In this document: piece by piece, positions 10,901 through 19,078 of the stretch
Layout of the letters: every line of letters starts with the position of its first letter
Position numbering within the stretch: position 1 is the first letter of the stretch
From: Pediococcus parvulus
GTDB lineage: Bacteria > Bacillota > Bacilli > Lactobacillales > Lactobacillaceae
Direction of reading: 5' to 3'
NCBI RefSeq assembly: GCF_007990205.1
Contig: NZ_BJWE01000001.1
Coordinates: 1-64,000 of the forward strand
Length of the DNA stretch: 64,000 bases
Program-made: the position numbers and the translations under genes
Notes under the pieces: generated by a model
Told to the model about the DNA's origin: nothing
Databases searched by the model: none
Seen by the model: the letters and a program-made list of their open reading frames with translations, nothing else

Positions 10901-11308
10901 ATTGATATAACCGTTTTTCCTGACCAATATAAGATTACTGCGGATCTTTTAGAAAAAGGACATGTAATTTTGGTGCAAGGCAAAGTAGACGAACGCAATG
11001 GGCTTCAAATTATTGCCAATCGCATTCAATTGGCCAATCGCATTGAGAAAAACGAAGATTCGCTTAAACAACGGTGGGTATTAAGAATTCAAGAAGAAAC
11101 ACCGCTGATTCGGAAACGCTTGGAACAAATTTTAAGGGATAATCCCGGTTCAATTCCTGTCCTATTGTTCTATCCGAAAACGGATAGAAAAATTTTGTTA
11201 GAAAAACAACTTTGGGTAAGCAATTCTGATGAAACAAATTCAGCGCTTACAAACCTGTTAGGTAAAGGAAATGCTGTTTTGCAATCTATGAAAAGTACTG
11301 GTATCTAG
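7949..11308 (+). CDS. dnaE: DNA polymerase III alpha subunit DnaE
   Basis: Second replicative polymerase of Firmicutes, which extends RNA primers before hand-over to PolC. It has an N-terminal PHP domain, a C-family palm with the catalytic aspartates in PDIDLDIPD near residue 388, fingers with PGRGSAAGSLVAY near 347, a helix-hairpin-helix region (about 780-880) and a C-terminal OB fold near 970-1040. No exonuclease insert is present, so it is DnaE and not PolC. AAGAGAGGTG precedes ATG 7949, giving 1119 residues. An upstream in-frame ATG at 7910 overlaps the TATAAT box and is not the start. Confidence 0.95.
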   Translation: MAFVPLQVTSSYSLLQSTTRISELAKAAKQRGFSSLALTDTNIMYGLVDFYNACRKEGIKPILGLKLELFGALDATNRFPVILLAKDQIGYQHLMKISTLKNTQTSESDLFYKQITDLLSHLYIIFPANSSELVTLVERGDTQAAQNLLEQIQTFADEQSVLIGVNVQQSAVLQNTLQQMAKLTQTATVALPEVNYLNSTDHFATQVLRDIDKGEVIRNPEQFENYQGNNWLHPEKDYEVIYQENQLTAAMELTATIAENCNVTLKFKKPELPEFTVPEGLDSKTYLQQLTQRGLTERLQGKKLDSDAYQQRLSHELNVIDQMGFDDYFLIVWDVMNFAHHNDITTGPGRGSAAGSLVAYCLQITDVDPLEYDLLFERFLNPERAQMPDIDLDIPDNKRDEVLAYVHDKYGHTHVSQIITFGTLAAKQALRDVGRVFGMAPYEINSLSKLVPSVLKITLDDAVKQSQKLQNWIADSSKNKLLFEIAHQIEGLPRHYSTHAAGVVLSAQNLSDVVPLQSGSDELLLTQYPKDTVEALGLLKMDFLGLRNLSIMANAIRIITKTKNPQFKISDVPLDDKKTLQLFQTADTTGVFQFESAGIRNVLRQLHPETFDLVAAVDALYRPGPMENIETFIKRKKGQEPVRYPDPTLEPILKSTFGILVYQEQVMRVASVMGGFSLGEADLLRRAMSKKKRSVIDEMKAKFVSGALKKGYSKQTAKQVYDYIERFANYGFNKSHAVAYSKMAFELAYLKAHYPAAFFAALMNSVINNPGKIKLYLSEAKQHDIQVLAPNINISQSTFILKNDHIVFGLSCIKGVRRDFVSDILTERKKNGNFLDLQAFLQRIPVKWLKQDLMEALIYAGTFDSFGYNRAELLNVLPDLLNGVSLSGSSMSLFEKLTPKISKMPDLALDIKLEKENEFLGAYLSGHPVEQFDQLRKRFKITDVLSLNVNQSAICLLYINKTRVIRTKRGEQMAFVTGSDLTGEIDITVFPDQYKITADLLEKGHVILVQGKVDERNGLQIIANRIQLANRIEKNEDSLKQRWVLRIQEETPLIRKRLEQILRDNPGSIPVLLFYPKTDRKILLEKQLWVSNSDETNSALTNLLGKGNAVLQSMKSTGI

Positions 11309-11346
11309 GGATTTGTAAGTGATGTTTTTCGATAAGAATACAGACA

Positions 11347-11375
11347 TTCAAATGTAAAAGTGTTAAAATTATACT
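11347..11375 (+). promoter_or_regulatory. Promoter of pfkA-pyk
   Basis: TTCAAA at 11347-11352, 17-base spacer, TATACT at 11370-11375, about 44 bases before pfkA. An overlapping TGTTAAAAT extended -10 lies at 11361-11369. A small AGTTT/AAACT hairpin follows near the likely transcript start. Confidence 0.55.
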
Positions 11376-11418
11376 TGAAGTTTGTGAAACTCAATAATTT
11401 TTTACTTGAGGTGAAGAA

Positions 11419-12390
11419 ATGAAACGCATTGGTATTTTAACCAGTGGTGGCGATGCACCAGCTATGAACGCTGCAATTCGTGCAGTTGCACGGAAAGCAG
11501 TCAGCGCTGGCCTCGAAGCTTACGGAATCAACTATGGTTTTGCCGGCTTGGTTGCTGGAGATATTCATAAGTTTGCTGCTGCTGATTTGGACGACTCAAT
11601 TGATGAAGGTGGAACATTATTATATTCTGCTCGTTATCCTGAGTTTGCCCAAGTAGAAGGACAGTTAAAAGGTATTGAACAGCTTAAGAAGTTCGGTATC
11701 GATGCTTTAGTCGTTATTGGCGGTGATGGTTCTTATCACGGTGCCTTACGACTTACTGAACATGGATATAACACAATTGGTCTTCCGGGAACAATTGATA
11801 ATGATATTCCATACACTGATTTTACAATTGGTTTTGATACTGCTTTAAACACAGCAGTTGACGCAATTGATAAGATTCGTGATACTGCAAAGAGTCATCA
11901 ACGAGTTTTTGCAGTTCAGGTAATGGGCCGTGAAGCAGCCGATATCGCACTTTGGGCTGGTGTTGCTACCGGCGCAGATGCAATTGTGGCTCCTGGTCAT
12001 GATTACGATGTCAAAGAAATTGCTGAAAAGCTTAAGCGTAACCGAGTTGATGGTAAGGATTACGGAATTATTGTTATCGCTGAAGGCGATGCTAATTCTG
12101 ATGCTGCACCAGAATTCTTAGAAAAGCTTAAACAATATGGTGATTTCGATGCACGTGCCGTTGTTTTGGGTCACGTTCAACGTGGTGGCCGACCAACAGC
12201 TCGTGATCGTGTATTGGCTAGCAAAATGGGTGCTTATGCTGTTGAATTGTTGTTACAAGGCAAGGGTGGTTTAGCAGTTGGAATCTTAGATAATAAGGTT
12301 CAGGCTCATGACATCACTGATTTGTTCAACGCAAAGCATCAACCTGATTCATCGTTATATGATTTGAATCAAGATTTATCATTTAAGTAA
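11419..12390 (+). CDS. pfkA: 6-phosphofructokinase PfkA
   Basis: Converts fructose 6-phosphate and ATP to fructose 1,6-bisphosphate, the committing step of glycolysis. The 323 residues are a typical bacterial ATP-PFK: glycine-rich [16 protein letters not shown] at the N-terminus, ATP-binding GGDGSYHG near 102, catalytic PGTIDNDI near 125 with the proton-accepting Asp, and GHVQRGGRP near 245 binding substrate. Gly11 in place of Ala or Ser leaves an ordinary active site. The ribosome site is GAGGTGAAG. It forms a unit with pyk after 73 bases. Its presence argues against an obligately heterofermentative lactobacillus. Confidence 0.97.
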   Translation: MKRIGILTSGGDAPAMNAAIRAVARKAVSAGLEAYGINYGFAGLVAGDIHKFAAADLDDSIDEGGTLLYSARYPEFAQVEGQLKGIEQLKKFGIDALVVIGGDGSYHGALRLTEHGYNTIGLPGTIDNDIPYTDFTIGFDTALNTAVDAIDKIRDTAKSHQRVFAVQVMGREAADIALWAGVATGADAIVAPGHDYDVKEIAEKLKRNRVDGKDYGIIVIAEGDANSDAAPEFLEKLKQYGDFDARAVVLGHVQRGGRPTARDRVLASKMGAYAVELLLQGKGGLAVGILDNKVQAHDITDLFNAKHQPDSSLYDLNQDLSFK

Positions 12391-12463
12391 AGATAAGATT
12401 TTAAATTCTGGTAAAAACGACATTAAAGTCTTTTTATAAACTAATCAAGGGAGAGATATAGTT

Positions 12464-14227
12464 ATGAAGAAAACCAAGATTGTTTCAACACTTGGTCCTG
12501 CAAGTACATCAGTAGATACAATTGTTAAATTAATTGAAGCTGGTGCAAATATTTTCCGTTTCAACTTTTCACATGGTGATCATGCAGAACATTTAGACCG
12601 CTATAACAAAGTTATGGAAGCAGAAAAGATTACTGGAAAAACTGTTGGTATCTTATTAGATACAAAGGGTGCAGAAATCCGTACTACAGTTCAAAAAGAT
12701 GGTAATCAAGAATATCACACTGGTGATAAAGCACGTATCTCAATGGATGACTCATTAGATACAACTAAGGATAAGATTGCTGTTACTTATGCTGGTTTGT
12801 ATGATGATGTACATGTTGGTGGCCATGTGTTGTTTGATGATGGTTTACTTGACTTTAAGATCGACGAAAAAGATGAAGAAAACAAAGAATTAGTTGTTCA
12901 TGCTATGAATAATGGTGTTCTTGGCTCTCGTAAGGGAACAAATGCACCTGGTGTTTCAATTAATCTTCCTGGTATTACTGAAAAAGACTCAAGCGATATT
13001 CGTTTTGGTTGTGACAACATGAACATTAACTTTATTGCTGCAAGTTTTGTTCGTAAACCTCAAGACGTTTTAGATATTCGTCAACTTTTGGAAGAAAAGA
13101 ACATGACTGATGTTCAAATCTTCCCTAAGATTGAATCACAAGAAGGTATCGACAACGCTGACGAGATCTTAAAGGTTGCTGATGGAATTATGGTTGCTCG
13201 TGGCGACATGGGTGTTGAAATTCCTGCAGAAAATGTACCTTTGGTTCAAAAATCATTAATCAAGAAATGTAATGCACTTGGTATGCCTGTTATTACAGCT
13301 ACCCAAATGTTGGATTCAATGATTGAAAACCCACGTCCTACACGTGCCGAAGCATCTGATGTTGCTAACGCTGTTTGGGATGGAACTGATGCAACAATGC
13401 TTTCAGGTGAAAGTGCTAACGGTGCTTACCCTGTTGAAGCTGTTGCAACTATGGCTAAAATTGATGAAAAAGCTGAAAATGCTATGGCCGAAGATGGTAA
13501 CTTACAAATCAACAAGTTTGACCAAAGTGATGTTACTGAAACAATTGGTGCCGCTGTTGCACGTGCTGCAAAGAACTTAGGCGTTAAAACAATTGTTGCT
13601 GCAACTGAATCTGGTTACACTGCAAAAATGATTTCTAAATACCGTCCAAATGCTGATATTTTAGCTATCACATTTGACGAACGTACTCGTCGTGGTTTAA
13701 CAGTTGAATGGGGCGTTCACCCAATCGTTACTGAAAAACCATCAACAACAGATGATATGTTTGACTTAGCTGCTAACAAAGCTGTTGATTTAGGCTTTGC
13801 TAAAGAAGGCGACTTAATCCTTATCACTGCTGGTGTTCCAGTTGGTGAACGTGGAACAACTAACATGATGAAACTCCAATTAATTGGTTCTAAGTTAGCA
13901 TCTGGTCAAGGTGTTGGCGATGAAACAGTTATTGGCAAAGCAGTTATTGCATCTTCTGCAAAAGAAGCAAACGATAAAGCAGTTGAAGGCGGAATTCTTG
14001 TTACAAAGACAACCGATAAAGACTACTTGCCTGCTATTGAGAAATCTAGCGCTTTAGTTGTTGAAAATGGCGGTTTGACTTCACATGCCGCAGTTGTTGG
14101 AATTTCAATGGGAATCCCAGTTATTGTTGGCGTTCAGAATGCAACTTCAATCCTTTCAGATGATGAATTGATTACAGTTGATTCACGTCGTGGTGTTATC
14201 TATCACGGTGCTTCAAACGCTATCTAA
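12464..14227 (+). CDS. pyk: Pyruvate kinase with C-terminal PEP-utiliser domain
   Basis: Transfers phosphate from phosphoenolpyruvate to ADP, the last ATP-forming step of glycolysis. The TIM-barrel starts KKTKIVSTLGPAS with the K-binding NFSHG motif near 38; the active-site lysine is in FPKIES near 220, with MVARGDMGVEI near 243. A small B domain and the allosteric C domain follow. The last 110 residues form the additional PEP-utiliser-like domain with GLTSHAAVV near 543, seen in Bacillus and many lactobacilli, giving 587 residues instead of about 475. Strong AAGGGAGAG site. Codon use is markedly biased, as expected for high expression. Confidence 0.97.
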   Translation: MKKTKIVSTLGPASTSVDTIVKLIEAGANIFRFNFSHGDHAEHLDRYNKVMEAEKITGKTVGILLDTKGAEIRTTVQKDGNQEYHTGDKARISMDDSLDTTKDKIAVTYAGLYDDVHVGGHVLFDDGLLDFKIDEKDEENKELVVHAMNNGVLGSRKGTNAPGVSINLPGITEKDSSDIRFGCDNMNINFIAASFVRKPQDVLDIRQLLEEKNMTDVQIFPKIESQEGIDNADEILKVADGIMVARGDMGVEIPAENVPLVQKSLIKKCNALGMPVITATQMLDSMIENPRPTRAEASDVANAVWDGTDATMLSGESANGAYPVEAVATMAKIDEKAENAMAEDGNLQINKFDQSDVTETIGAAVARAAKNLGVKTIVAATESGYTAKMISKYRPNADILAITFDERTRRGLTVEWGVHPIVTEKPSTTDDMFDLAANKAVDLGFAKEGDLILITAGVPVGERGTTNMMKLQLIGSKLASGQGVGDETVIGKAVIASSAKEANDKAVEGGILVTKTTDKDYLPAIEKSSALVVENGGLTSHAAVVGISMGIPVIVGVQNATSILSDDELITVDSRRGVIYHGASNAI

Positions 14228-14257
14228 AGTTAGTTATAAAGTAGTTTATACTACTGG

Positions 14258-14290
14258 AAAGACCGCTGTTTTTGGACAGCGGTCTTTTTA
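14258..14290 (+). terminator. Terminator after pyk
   Basis: 12-bp GC-rich inverted repeat (AAAGACCGCTGT at 14258-14269, its complement at 14276-14287) followed by T. A small GTAG/CTAC hairpin precedes it. Confidence 0.9.
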
Positions 14291-14323
14291 ATACATAGTT
14301 GAAGTGAAAGGGTGAAGAATTAC

Positions 14324-14779
14324 ATGGGAAGCTGGCTATTTTTAATTGGTATTTTAGCTATTGCCATTTGGGGAAAGAATCAGTCGCTAATTGTCGCGGC
14401 AGCCGTAGTTTTGATAATAATGGCAATTCCTAATTCGCAAAGAATATTACAATTGGTTGAAAAACAAGGAATTAACTGGGGTGTTACTATTATTTCTATT
14501 GCTATTTTGATTCCCATTGCAACCGGTCGAATTGGTTTTCAAGATCTGATAAATGCTTTTAAATCTCCGGTCGGGTGGATTGCAGTATTTTGTGGTATAT
14601 TAGTATCAATTCTTTCGGCACGAGGTGTTAGTTTTCTTGCGGTCTCACCAGAGGTGACAGTTGCTTTGGTTTTTGGGACTATTCTTGGTGTTGTCTTTTT
14701 AAAGGGCATCGCGGCGGGACCCATTATTGCTTCAGGAATTGCATTCTGCATCCTTCAAATACTTAACGTAAAAATTTAA
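14324..14779 (+). CDS. DUF441 family membrane protein (UPF0756, YtwI-like)
   Basis: A 151-residue, very hydrophobic protein with four predicted membrane helices (about 3-20, 22-40, 50-68, 80-145 in two passes). The conserved family blocks KNQSLI near 20, GINWGVT near 48 and PIATGRIGF near 68 match the UPF0756 family. No biochemical function is known for it. I prefer ATG 14324 (MGSWLF) over the upstream GTG 14312, since AAAGGGTGAAG then serves as the ribosome site and family members begin at this point. It follows the pyk terminator and runs into the S1-domain gene 15 bases later. Confidence 0.85.
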   Translation: MGSWLFLIGILAIAIWGKNQSLIVAAAVVLIIMAIPNSQRILQLVEKQGINWGVTIISIAILIPIATGRIGFQDLINAFKSPVGWIAVFCGILVSILSARGVSFLAVSPEVTVALVFGTILGVVFLKGIAAGPIIASGIAFCILQILNVKI

Positions 14780-14794
14780 TTTTAAGGAGTTATC

Positions 14795-15664
14795 ATGAAC
14801 AATTTATTAGGACGAGTCATTGATGTAAAGATGACTGATGAAAACGAAAAATATTACTTTCTTCAAAATGAAGGCGTTGTTTTTCAACTAGATAAAACGG
14901 AATCAATCAAACCATTGCATATTGGCGGGCATTTTCAAGGCTTTGCTTATGAAAATGAAGATCATAAACTACAAATCACTTCAAATGTACCCAAAATCCA
15001 AGTCGGCAGAATGGGATTTGGAACGGTCGTTCAAAGTCGCCGTGATTTGGGTGTATTTGTGGACATTGGGTTGCCCAACAAGGATATGGTGGTTTCACTT
15101 GATGAATTGCCGACCATTAAAAGTCTATGGCCACAACAAGGTGATCATCTGATGATTAGTCTTCGGATTGATCGAAAAAATCGAATGTGGGGAACCTTGG
15201 CAGATGAAACAACTTTCCAAGAAATTTCGCAAAAGGCCCCCAAAACATTGAAAAATAAAAATTTGAAAGCAACTGTTTATCGTCTGAAATTAGTGGGCAC
15301 ACTGGTTATCACCAGTGACTACTACTTAGGTTTTATTCATCCTAATGAGCGGGATCAAGAACCACGGTTAGGAGAAGAAGTCTCTGCACGCGTAATTGGT
15401 ATTCACCCCGACGGGACTTTAAACCTTTCTTTAAAACCGCGTAGCTATGAAGCAATTGGTGATGATGCTGCAATGCTTTTAGCAATGCTCCAACATGATG
15501 AAACCCATGCCTTACCTTTTACTGATAAAAGTAGTCCAGCTGAAATCAAAACTGAATTTGGAATCAGTAAGGGACAATTCAAACGAGCCGTTGGCCATTT
15601 ACTAAAGGCAGGGGCTGTGACACAAGAAGATGGTCAATTAAAATTAAAAGAAGAAGTGCAGTGA
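14795..15664 (+). CDS. cvfB: CvfB/YitL-like S1 RNA-binding protein
   Basis: Cytoplasmic RNA-binding protein, 289 residues. CvfB of Staphylococcus affects virulence gene expression, and YitL is its Bacillus relative. It shows successive S1-type OB folds (one around 65-130 with GTVVQSRRDLGVFVDIGLPNK, one around 145-215 with SDYYLGFIHPNER) and a C-terminal winged-helix (about 225-285, FGISKGQFKRAVGHLLKAG). This is the CvfB domain order. Good GGAG ribosome site. xerD begins seven bases after its stop, so they are probably co-transcribed. Confidence 0.88.
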   Translation: MNNLLGRVIDVKMTDENEKYYFLQNEGVVFQLDKTESIKPLHIGGHFQGFAYENEDHKLQITSNVPKIQVGRMGFGTVVQSRRDLGVFVDIGLPNKDMVVSLDELPTIKSLWPQQGDHLMISLRIDRKNRMWGTLADETTFQEISQKAPKTLKNKNLKATVYRLKLVGTLVITSDYYLGFIHPNERDQEPRLGEEVSARVIGIHPDGTLNLSLKPRSYEAIGDDAAMLLAMLQHDETHALPFTDKSSPAEIKTEFGISKGQFKRAVGHLLKAGAVTQEDGQLKLKEEVQ

Positions 15665-15671
15665 GATATTA

Positions 15672-16559
15672 ATGGACAATGAACTTCAAGATTATTTACA
15701 TGCCCTCCTGGTGGAACAGGGATTAACTAAAAATACCATTATTTCCTACCGTCAGGAATTGACAGAATTTTTTGATTTTTTGAAAATTCAAAAAATTTCA
15801 GAATTTAATCAAATTGATCGGTACACTATTTTGAACTACTTAAAATTTTGTGATGATCAAAATAAATCAAGAAATTCAGTGATTCATACTGTGACAAGTT
15901 TACGCCAATTCTTTAATTATTTAATGGCTCAAAATAAAATCACAATGGATCCAATGTTAAAAATTGACACACCAAAATCAGCTCATCATTTACCTCAAGT
16001 ATTGAGTGCTGCCGAAGTTGAATCACTTTTAAAAGTCCCAGACACTCATAAGAAGTTGGGTGTACGTGATCGAACACTGTTAGAAGTTATGTATGCCACC
16101 GGTTTACGGGTGAGTGAGGCTGCGAACCTCAAACTAGATGATTTACGTTTAGAAATGGGTCTAATTTCAACAATTGGGAAAGGAAATAAGCAACGAATTA
16201 TTCCCATTGGCGATGTCGCTATTCAATGGCTAGAAAGTTATTTAACAGATGCACGAATTCAGTTATTACATGGCCGAGAAAGCCCCTATGTTTTTTTGAA
16301 CAATCACGGTAGACAATTGACCAGACAGGGAATATGGAAAAATCTAAAAGTCATAGTCAAAAAAGCAGGTATCGAAAAAGATGTTACCCCTCATACACTA
16401 CGCCACTCTTTTGCGACTACTTTACTAGAAAATGGTGCAGATTTAAGAACTGTTCAAGAATTGCTTGGTCACGCTGATATTTCGACTACCCAAATTTATA
16501 CTCATGTAACAAAAAAACATTTGACCGATGTATACAACAAATACCATCCACGAGCATGA
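15672..16559 (+). CDS. xerD: Site-specific tyrosine recombinase XerD
   Basis: Resolves chromosome dimers at dif with XerC. The 295 residues have an N-terminal SAM-like DNA-binding domain (about 1-85) and a catalytic domain with the Arg of TGLRVSEAANL near 145, the HTLRHSF box near 241 and the Tyr nucleophile in TTQIYTHV near 276. It stands immediately before ribT-scpA-scpB-rluB, the usual XerD neighbourhood in Firmicutes, which is why I call this copy XerD and the one at 43 kb XerC. The ribosome binding site is weak, hinting at coupling to cvfB. Confidence 0.93.
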   Translation: MDNELQDYLHALLVEQGLTKNTIISYRQELTEFFDFLKIQKISEFNQIDRYTILNYLKFCDDQNKSRNSVIHTVTSLRQFFNYLMAQNKITMDPMLKIDTPKSAHHLPQVLSAAEVESLLKVPDTHKKLGVRDRTLLEVMYATGLRVSEAANLKLDDLRLEMGLISTIGKGNKQRIIPIGDVAIQWLESYLTDARIQLLHGRESPYVFLNNHGRQLTRQGIWKNLKVIVKKAGIEKDVTPHTLRHSFATTLLENGADLRTVQELLGHADISTTQIYTHVTKKHLTDVYNKYHPRA

Positions 16560-16565
16560 GCAAAA

Positions 16566-16594
16566 TTGTGGGTATCTTTAAAATATGGTAAAGT
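16566..16594 (+). promoter_or_regulatory. Promoter of the ribT-scpAB-rluB operon
   Basis: TTGTGG, 17-base spacer ending in TGG, then TAAAGT: a near-consensus spacing with extended -10. It lies between xerD and ribT, 56 bases before the start codon. Confidence 0.6.
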
Positions 16595-16649
16595 TATTAG
16601 TAACACTTATGTTTTTAATTGAACAGACCCCTAGGAGGCTGAGTTCAAC

Positions 16650-17021
16650 TTGTTAGTAAAATATAGAGAATCTTTCCAAAAAATAGTTATGGGATTGTTG
16701 TCGTTCATTCCAGGGCTTAAAGATATTGATCGCATTAACCACGAACTAGAGTGGTATGCCACTAATGATGATCGTAATTTATATCTGCAAAAGAATGAAA
16801 GTGGCGATTTTATCGGATTAGTAGGCGTTGAAAAACAAGATCACTATCTGATGATTCATCATTTGGCATTCATTCCTCAACAGCAAACGGAGGCCAACGA
16901 AAGTGATATTTTTGATTCGTTAGCTAACTATTATCCAGACCTGCAAATGATGGGAACGATTGAAACAACGCCTGCATTAGCAAGGTGGGAAAAAGCAAAA
17001 AATGAAAAACAAGAACACTGA
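16650..17021 (+). CDS. ribT: RibT-like GNAT-type protein
   Basis: A 123-residue relative of RibT, the last gene of the Bacillus riboflavin operon, thought to be an N-acetyltransferase-like protein of unclear role. No riboflavin genes or FMN riboswitch are present here. Only the Bacillus order ribT followed by scpA is preserved. The N-terminus LLSFIPGLKDIDRINHEL and the central IGLVGVEKQDHYLMIHHLAFIP beta strands fit the family. The start is TTG with TAGGAGG eleven bases upstream. The end overlaps scpA by 20 bases. Confidence 0.75.
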   Translation: MLVKYRESFQKIVMGLLSFIPGLKDIDRINHELEWYATNDDRNLYLQKNESGDFIGLVGVEKQDHYLMIHHLAFIPQQQTEANESDIFDSLANYYPDLQMMGTIETTPALARWEKAKNEKQEH

Positions 17022-17775
17022 TCATTTAGAGACTTTACCAAACGTAAAGATTAATGATTTTGAAGGCCCACTTGATTTGTTATTGCATTTGATTAAACAG
17101 GCAAAAATGGATATTTATGATATCCAAATTTCTGAAATCACTTCACAATATTTGGCCTATCTGCATCGTAATCAACAGTTGCAGTTGGACATTGCAGGTG
17201 AATACTTAATCATGGCGGCAACTTTGATGAAAATCAAAAGTAAACTACTTTTACCGACTGAGTTCAATTCAGAAGATGATTCTGAGGAAAATTCTGATCC
17301 TCGTTTGGATTTAGTAACTCAGTTAGTGGAGTATCAAAAATATCAGCAAGCAGCAAAAGAACTTCAGGATCAAGAAAGAAAACGTGATCAATATTATACA
17401 AGGGAAGAATCAGCAGTTCCCCAAGGTATGAAATTAGCTCATTTGGCACCTGGCCTCACGTTAAAAGTGCTGCAACAAGCATTTCAAAAGGTTTTAATCA
17501 GACAAGAAAATGCGCAACCTATTCATCGAACTGTTGCAGAGGATTCAATTTCCATTGTTGAAAGGACACATTATATTAAAAGGTCGTTACAAGGCCATCC
17601 AGATGGAATTATATTTGACTCTCTTTTTGAAACCAGTGTGAGTGTGTCAGGTGTTGTAGTGACGTTCATGGCGATGCTAGAAATGGTCAAAAAACGGCAA
17701 TTAACTTTCCAACAAGATGATCAATTGGGAACCATTAAATTATTTAATTTGGGTGAAGTAGAAGATGGTAAGTAA
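17002..17775 (+). CDS. scpA: Segregation and condensation protein ScpA
   Basis: Kleisin subunit bridging the SMC heads in the bacterial condensin; needed for chromosome compaction and partition. The 257 residues begin with the kleisin signature FEGPLDLLLHLIKQAKMDIYDI-type helix near 18-40 and the ITSQYL motif, then an acidic linker (about 85-105). The C-terminal winged helix (about 185-250, TFMAMLEMVKKRQLTFQQ) binds the SMC cap. Overlaps ribT upstream by 20 bases and scpB downstream by 11, indicating tight translational coupling. Confidence 0.95.
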   Translation: MKNKNTDHLETLPNVKINDFEGPLDLLLHLIKQAKMDIYDIQISEITSQYLAYLHRNQQLQLDIAGEYLIMAATLMKIKSKLLLPTEFNSEDDSEENSDPRLDLVTQLVEYQKYQQAAKELQDQERKRDQYYTREESAVPQGMKLAHLAPGLTLKVLQQAFQKVLIRQENAQPIHRTVAEDSISIVERTHYIKRSLQGHPDGIIFDSLFETSVSVSGVVVTFMAMLEMVKKRQLTFQQDDQLGTIKLFNLGEVEDGK

Positions 17776-18355
17776 TTTACAAAAAGTAGAAGCCCTTTTA
17801 TTTGTCAGTGGTGAAGATGGGCTAAGCGTTGCTGATCTTTCAGAAATGACTGGTTTTATGAAGCCAGCTGTAACAGCAATGTTAGATAAATTAGCCAAAA
17901 AGTACCAAAAAGATCCAGACTCTGCTTTAACTGTTTTGAATTTTGGCAAAGTTTATCGACTAGCAACTAAGGCTGAAATGTCCTCAGTAATTAAAAATTA
18001 TTTTGATGCACCGCAGCTAACAAAATTATCACCAGCCTCTCTTGAGGTGCTTGCGATAATTGCTTATAAACAGCCCATTACGAGACTTGAAATTGATGAT
18101 ATTCGTGGCGTTCAAAGTGGATCGATGCTCCAGAAGTTGACGATTCGTAATTTAATTAATGAGGCTGGTAGACTAGATGAACCTGGCAGACCCATTCTTT
18201 ATCAAACAACAGATTATTTTCTGGATTATTTTGGATTAGATAATCTGCAGAATTTACCAAAGTTACCAGACATTCAGCCAGATAATCTGGATGATAACGG
18301 TGATCTGTATTTAAAACAGTTTAACGAAAAATTACATGAAAATGAGGCAAAATAG
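17765..18355 (+). CDS. scpB: Segregation and condensation protein ScpB
   Basis: Dimeric winged-helix partner (KITE subunit) of ScpA in the SMC complex. The 196 residues begin with LQKVEALLFVSGEDGLS. The second winged helix carries ALEVLAIIAYKQPITRLEIDDIRGVQ (about 92-118), the most conserved family block. The C-terminal tail is acidic and less ordered. Starts inside the end of scpA and ends one base before rluB. Confidence 0.95.
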   Translation: MVSNLQKVEALLFVSGEDGLSVADLSEMTGFMKPAVTAMLDKLAKKYQKDPDSALTVLNFGKVYRLATKAEMSSVIKNYFDAPQLTKLSPASLEVLAIIAYKQPITRLEIDDIRGVQSGSMLQKLTIRNLINEAGRLDEPGRPILYQTTDYFLDYFGLDNLQNLPKLPDIQPDNLDDNGDLYLKQFNEKLHENEAK

Positions 18356-19072
18356 ATGGCAAGTGAAAGATTACAAAAAGTAATGGCAGAAGCGGGGGTC
18401 GCCTCTCGACGGAAGTCAGAGACCTTGATTACGACAGGTCATGTGAAGGTTAACGGTCAGACAACTAAAGTATTAGGAACTAAAGTTGACGATGACGATC
18501 ACATTGAAGTTGATGGGGTTCCTTTGCAACGTGAAAAACTTGTTTATCTTCTTTTTTACAAGCCACGTGGTGTGATTTCCAGCGTTAAAGATGAGAAAAA
18601 TCGTAAAACGGTTATGAGTTATTTTCCAGATGTCCGACAAAGAATTTATCCAGTAGGTCGTTTGGATTATGATACTTCAGGTATTTTATTGATGACCAAT
18701 GATGGCAATTTAGCAAACAAACTAACTCATCCAAAATATAAGTTTGAAAAAACATATGTTGCCAAAGTCGAAGGTATTCCAACTAATGATCAATTAGAGA
18801 AGCTTAGACACGGTGTGCGCATCGATAAAAAGGTGACAGCTCCTGCAAAAACCAAAATCATGAGTTCAGATTTGGACAAAAAAACGGCCATTGTTGAAAT
18901 CACGATTCATGAAGGGCGTAATCATCAGGTGAAAAAAATGTTCGAAAAAATTGGTCATCCTGTTACCAAGTTAAAACGTGAGAAGTATGGCTTCTTAACA
19001 TTAGATGGATTGCAATCGGGCGAATGGCGTTCTTTAAAACCTGACGAAGTTAATCGATTAACACGACGGTAG
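18356..19072 (+). CDS. rluB: 23S rRNA pseudouridine synthase RluB
   Basis: Modifies uridine 2605-type positions in helix 93 of 23S rRNA. The 238 residues have an N-terminal S4 RNA-binding domain (RLQKVMAEAGVASRRKSE at 5-22), then the RsuA-family catalytic domain with VGRLDYDTSGILLMTNDG holding the catalytic Asp near residue 103. The EGRNHQVKKMFEKIGHPV block lies near 185. Final gene of the scpA-scpB-rluB unit, with only six bases to the following gene. Confidence 0.93.
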   Translation: MASERLQKVMAEAGVASRRKSETLITTGHVKVNGQTTKVLGTKVDDDDHIEVDGVPLQREKLVYLLFYKPRGVISSVKDEKNRKTVMSYFPDVRQRIYPVGRLDYDTSGILLMTNDGNLANKLTHPKYKFEKTYVAKVEGIPTNDQLEKLRHGVRIDKKVTAPAKTKIMSSDLDKKTAIVEITIHEGRNHQVKKMFEKIGHPVTKLKREKYGFLTLDGLQSGEWRSLKPDEVNRLTRR

Positions 19073-19078
19073 GTAATC

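Noticed and set aside
11355-11368. cre-like sequence upstream of pfkA (TGTAAAAGTGTTAA)
   Set aside because: Three mismatches to the catabolite-response consensus, including the central CG, so not convincing.
15672-16559. Tyrosine recombinase as a sign of a mobile element
   Set aside because: Gene order (before ribT-scpA-scpB) and length identify XerD; no attachment-site duplication or phage genes are near. The same holds for xerC at 43 kb.
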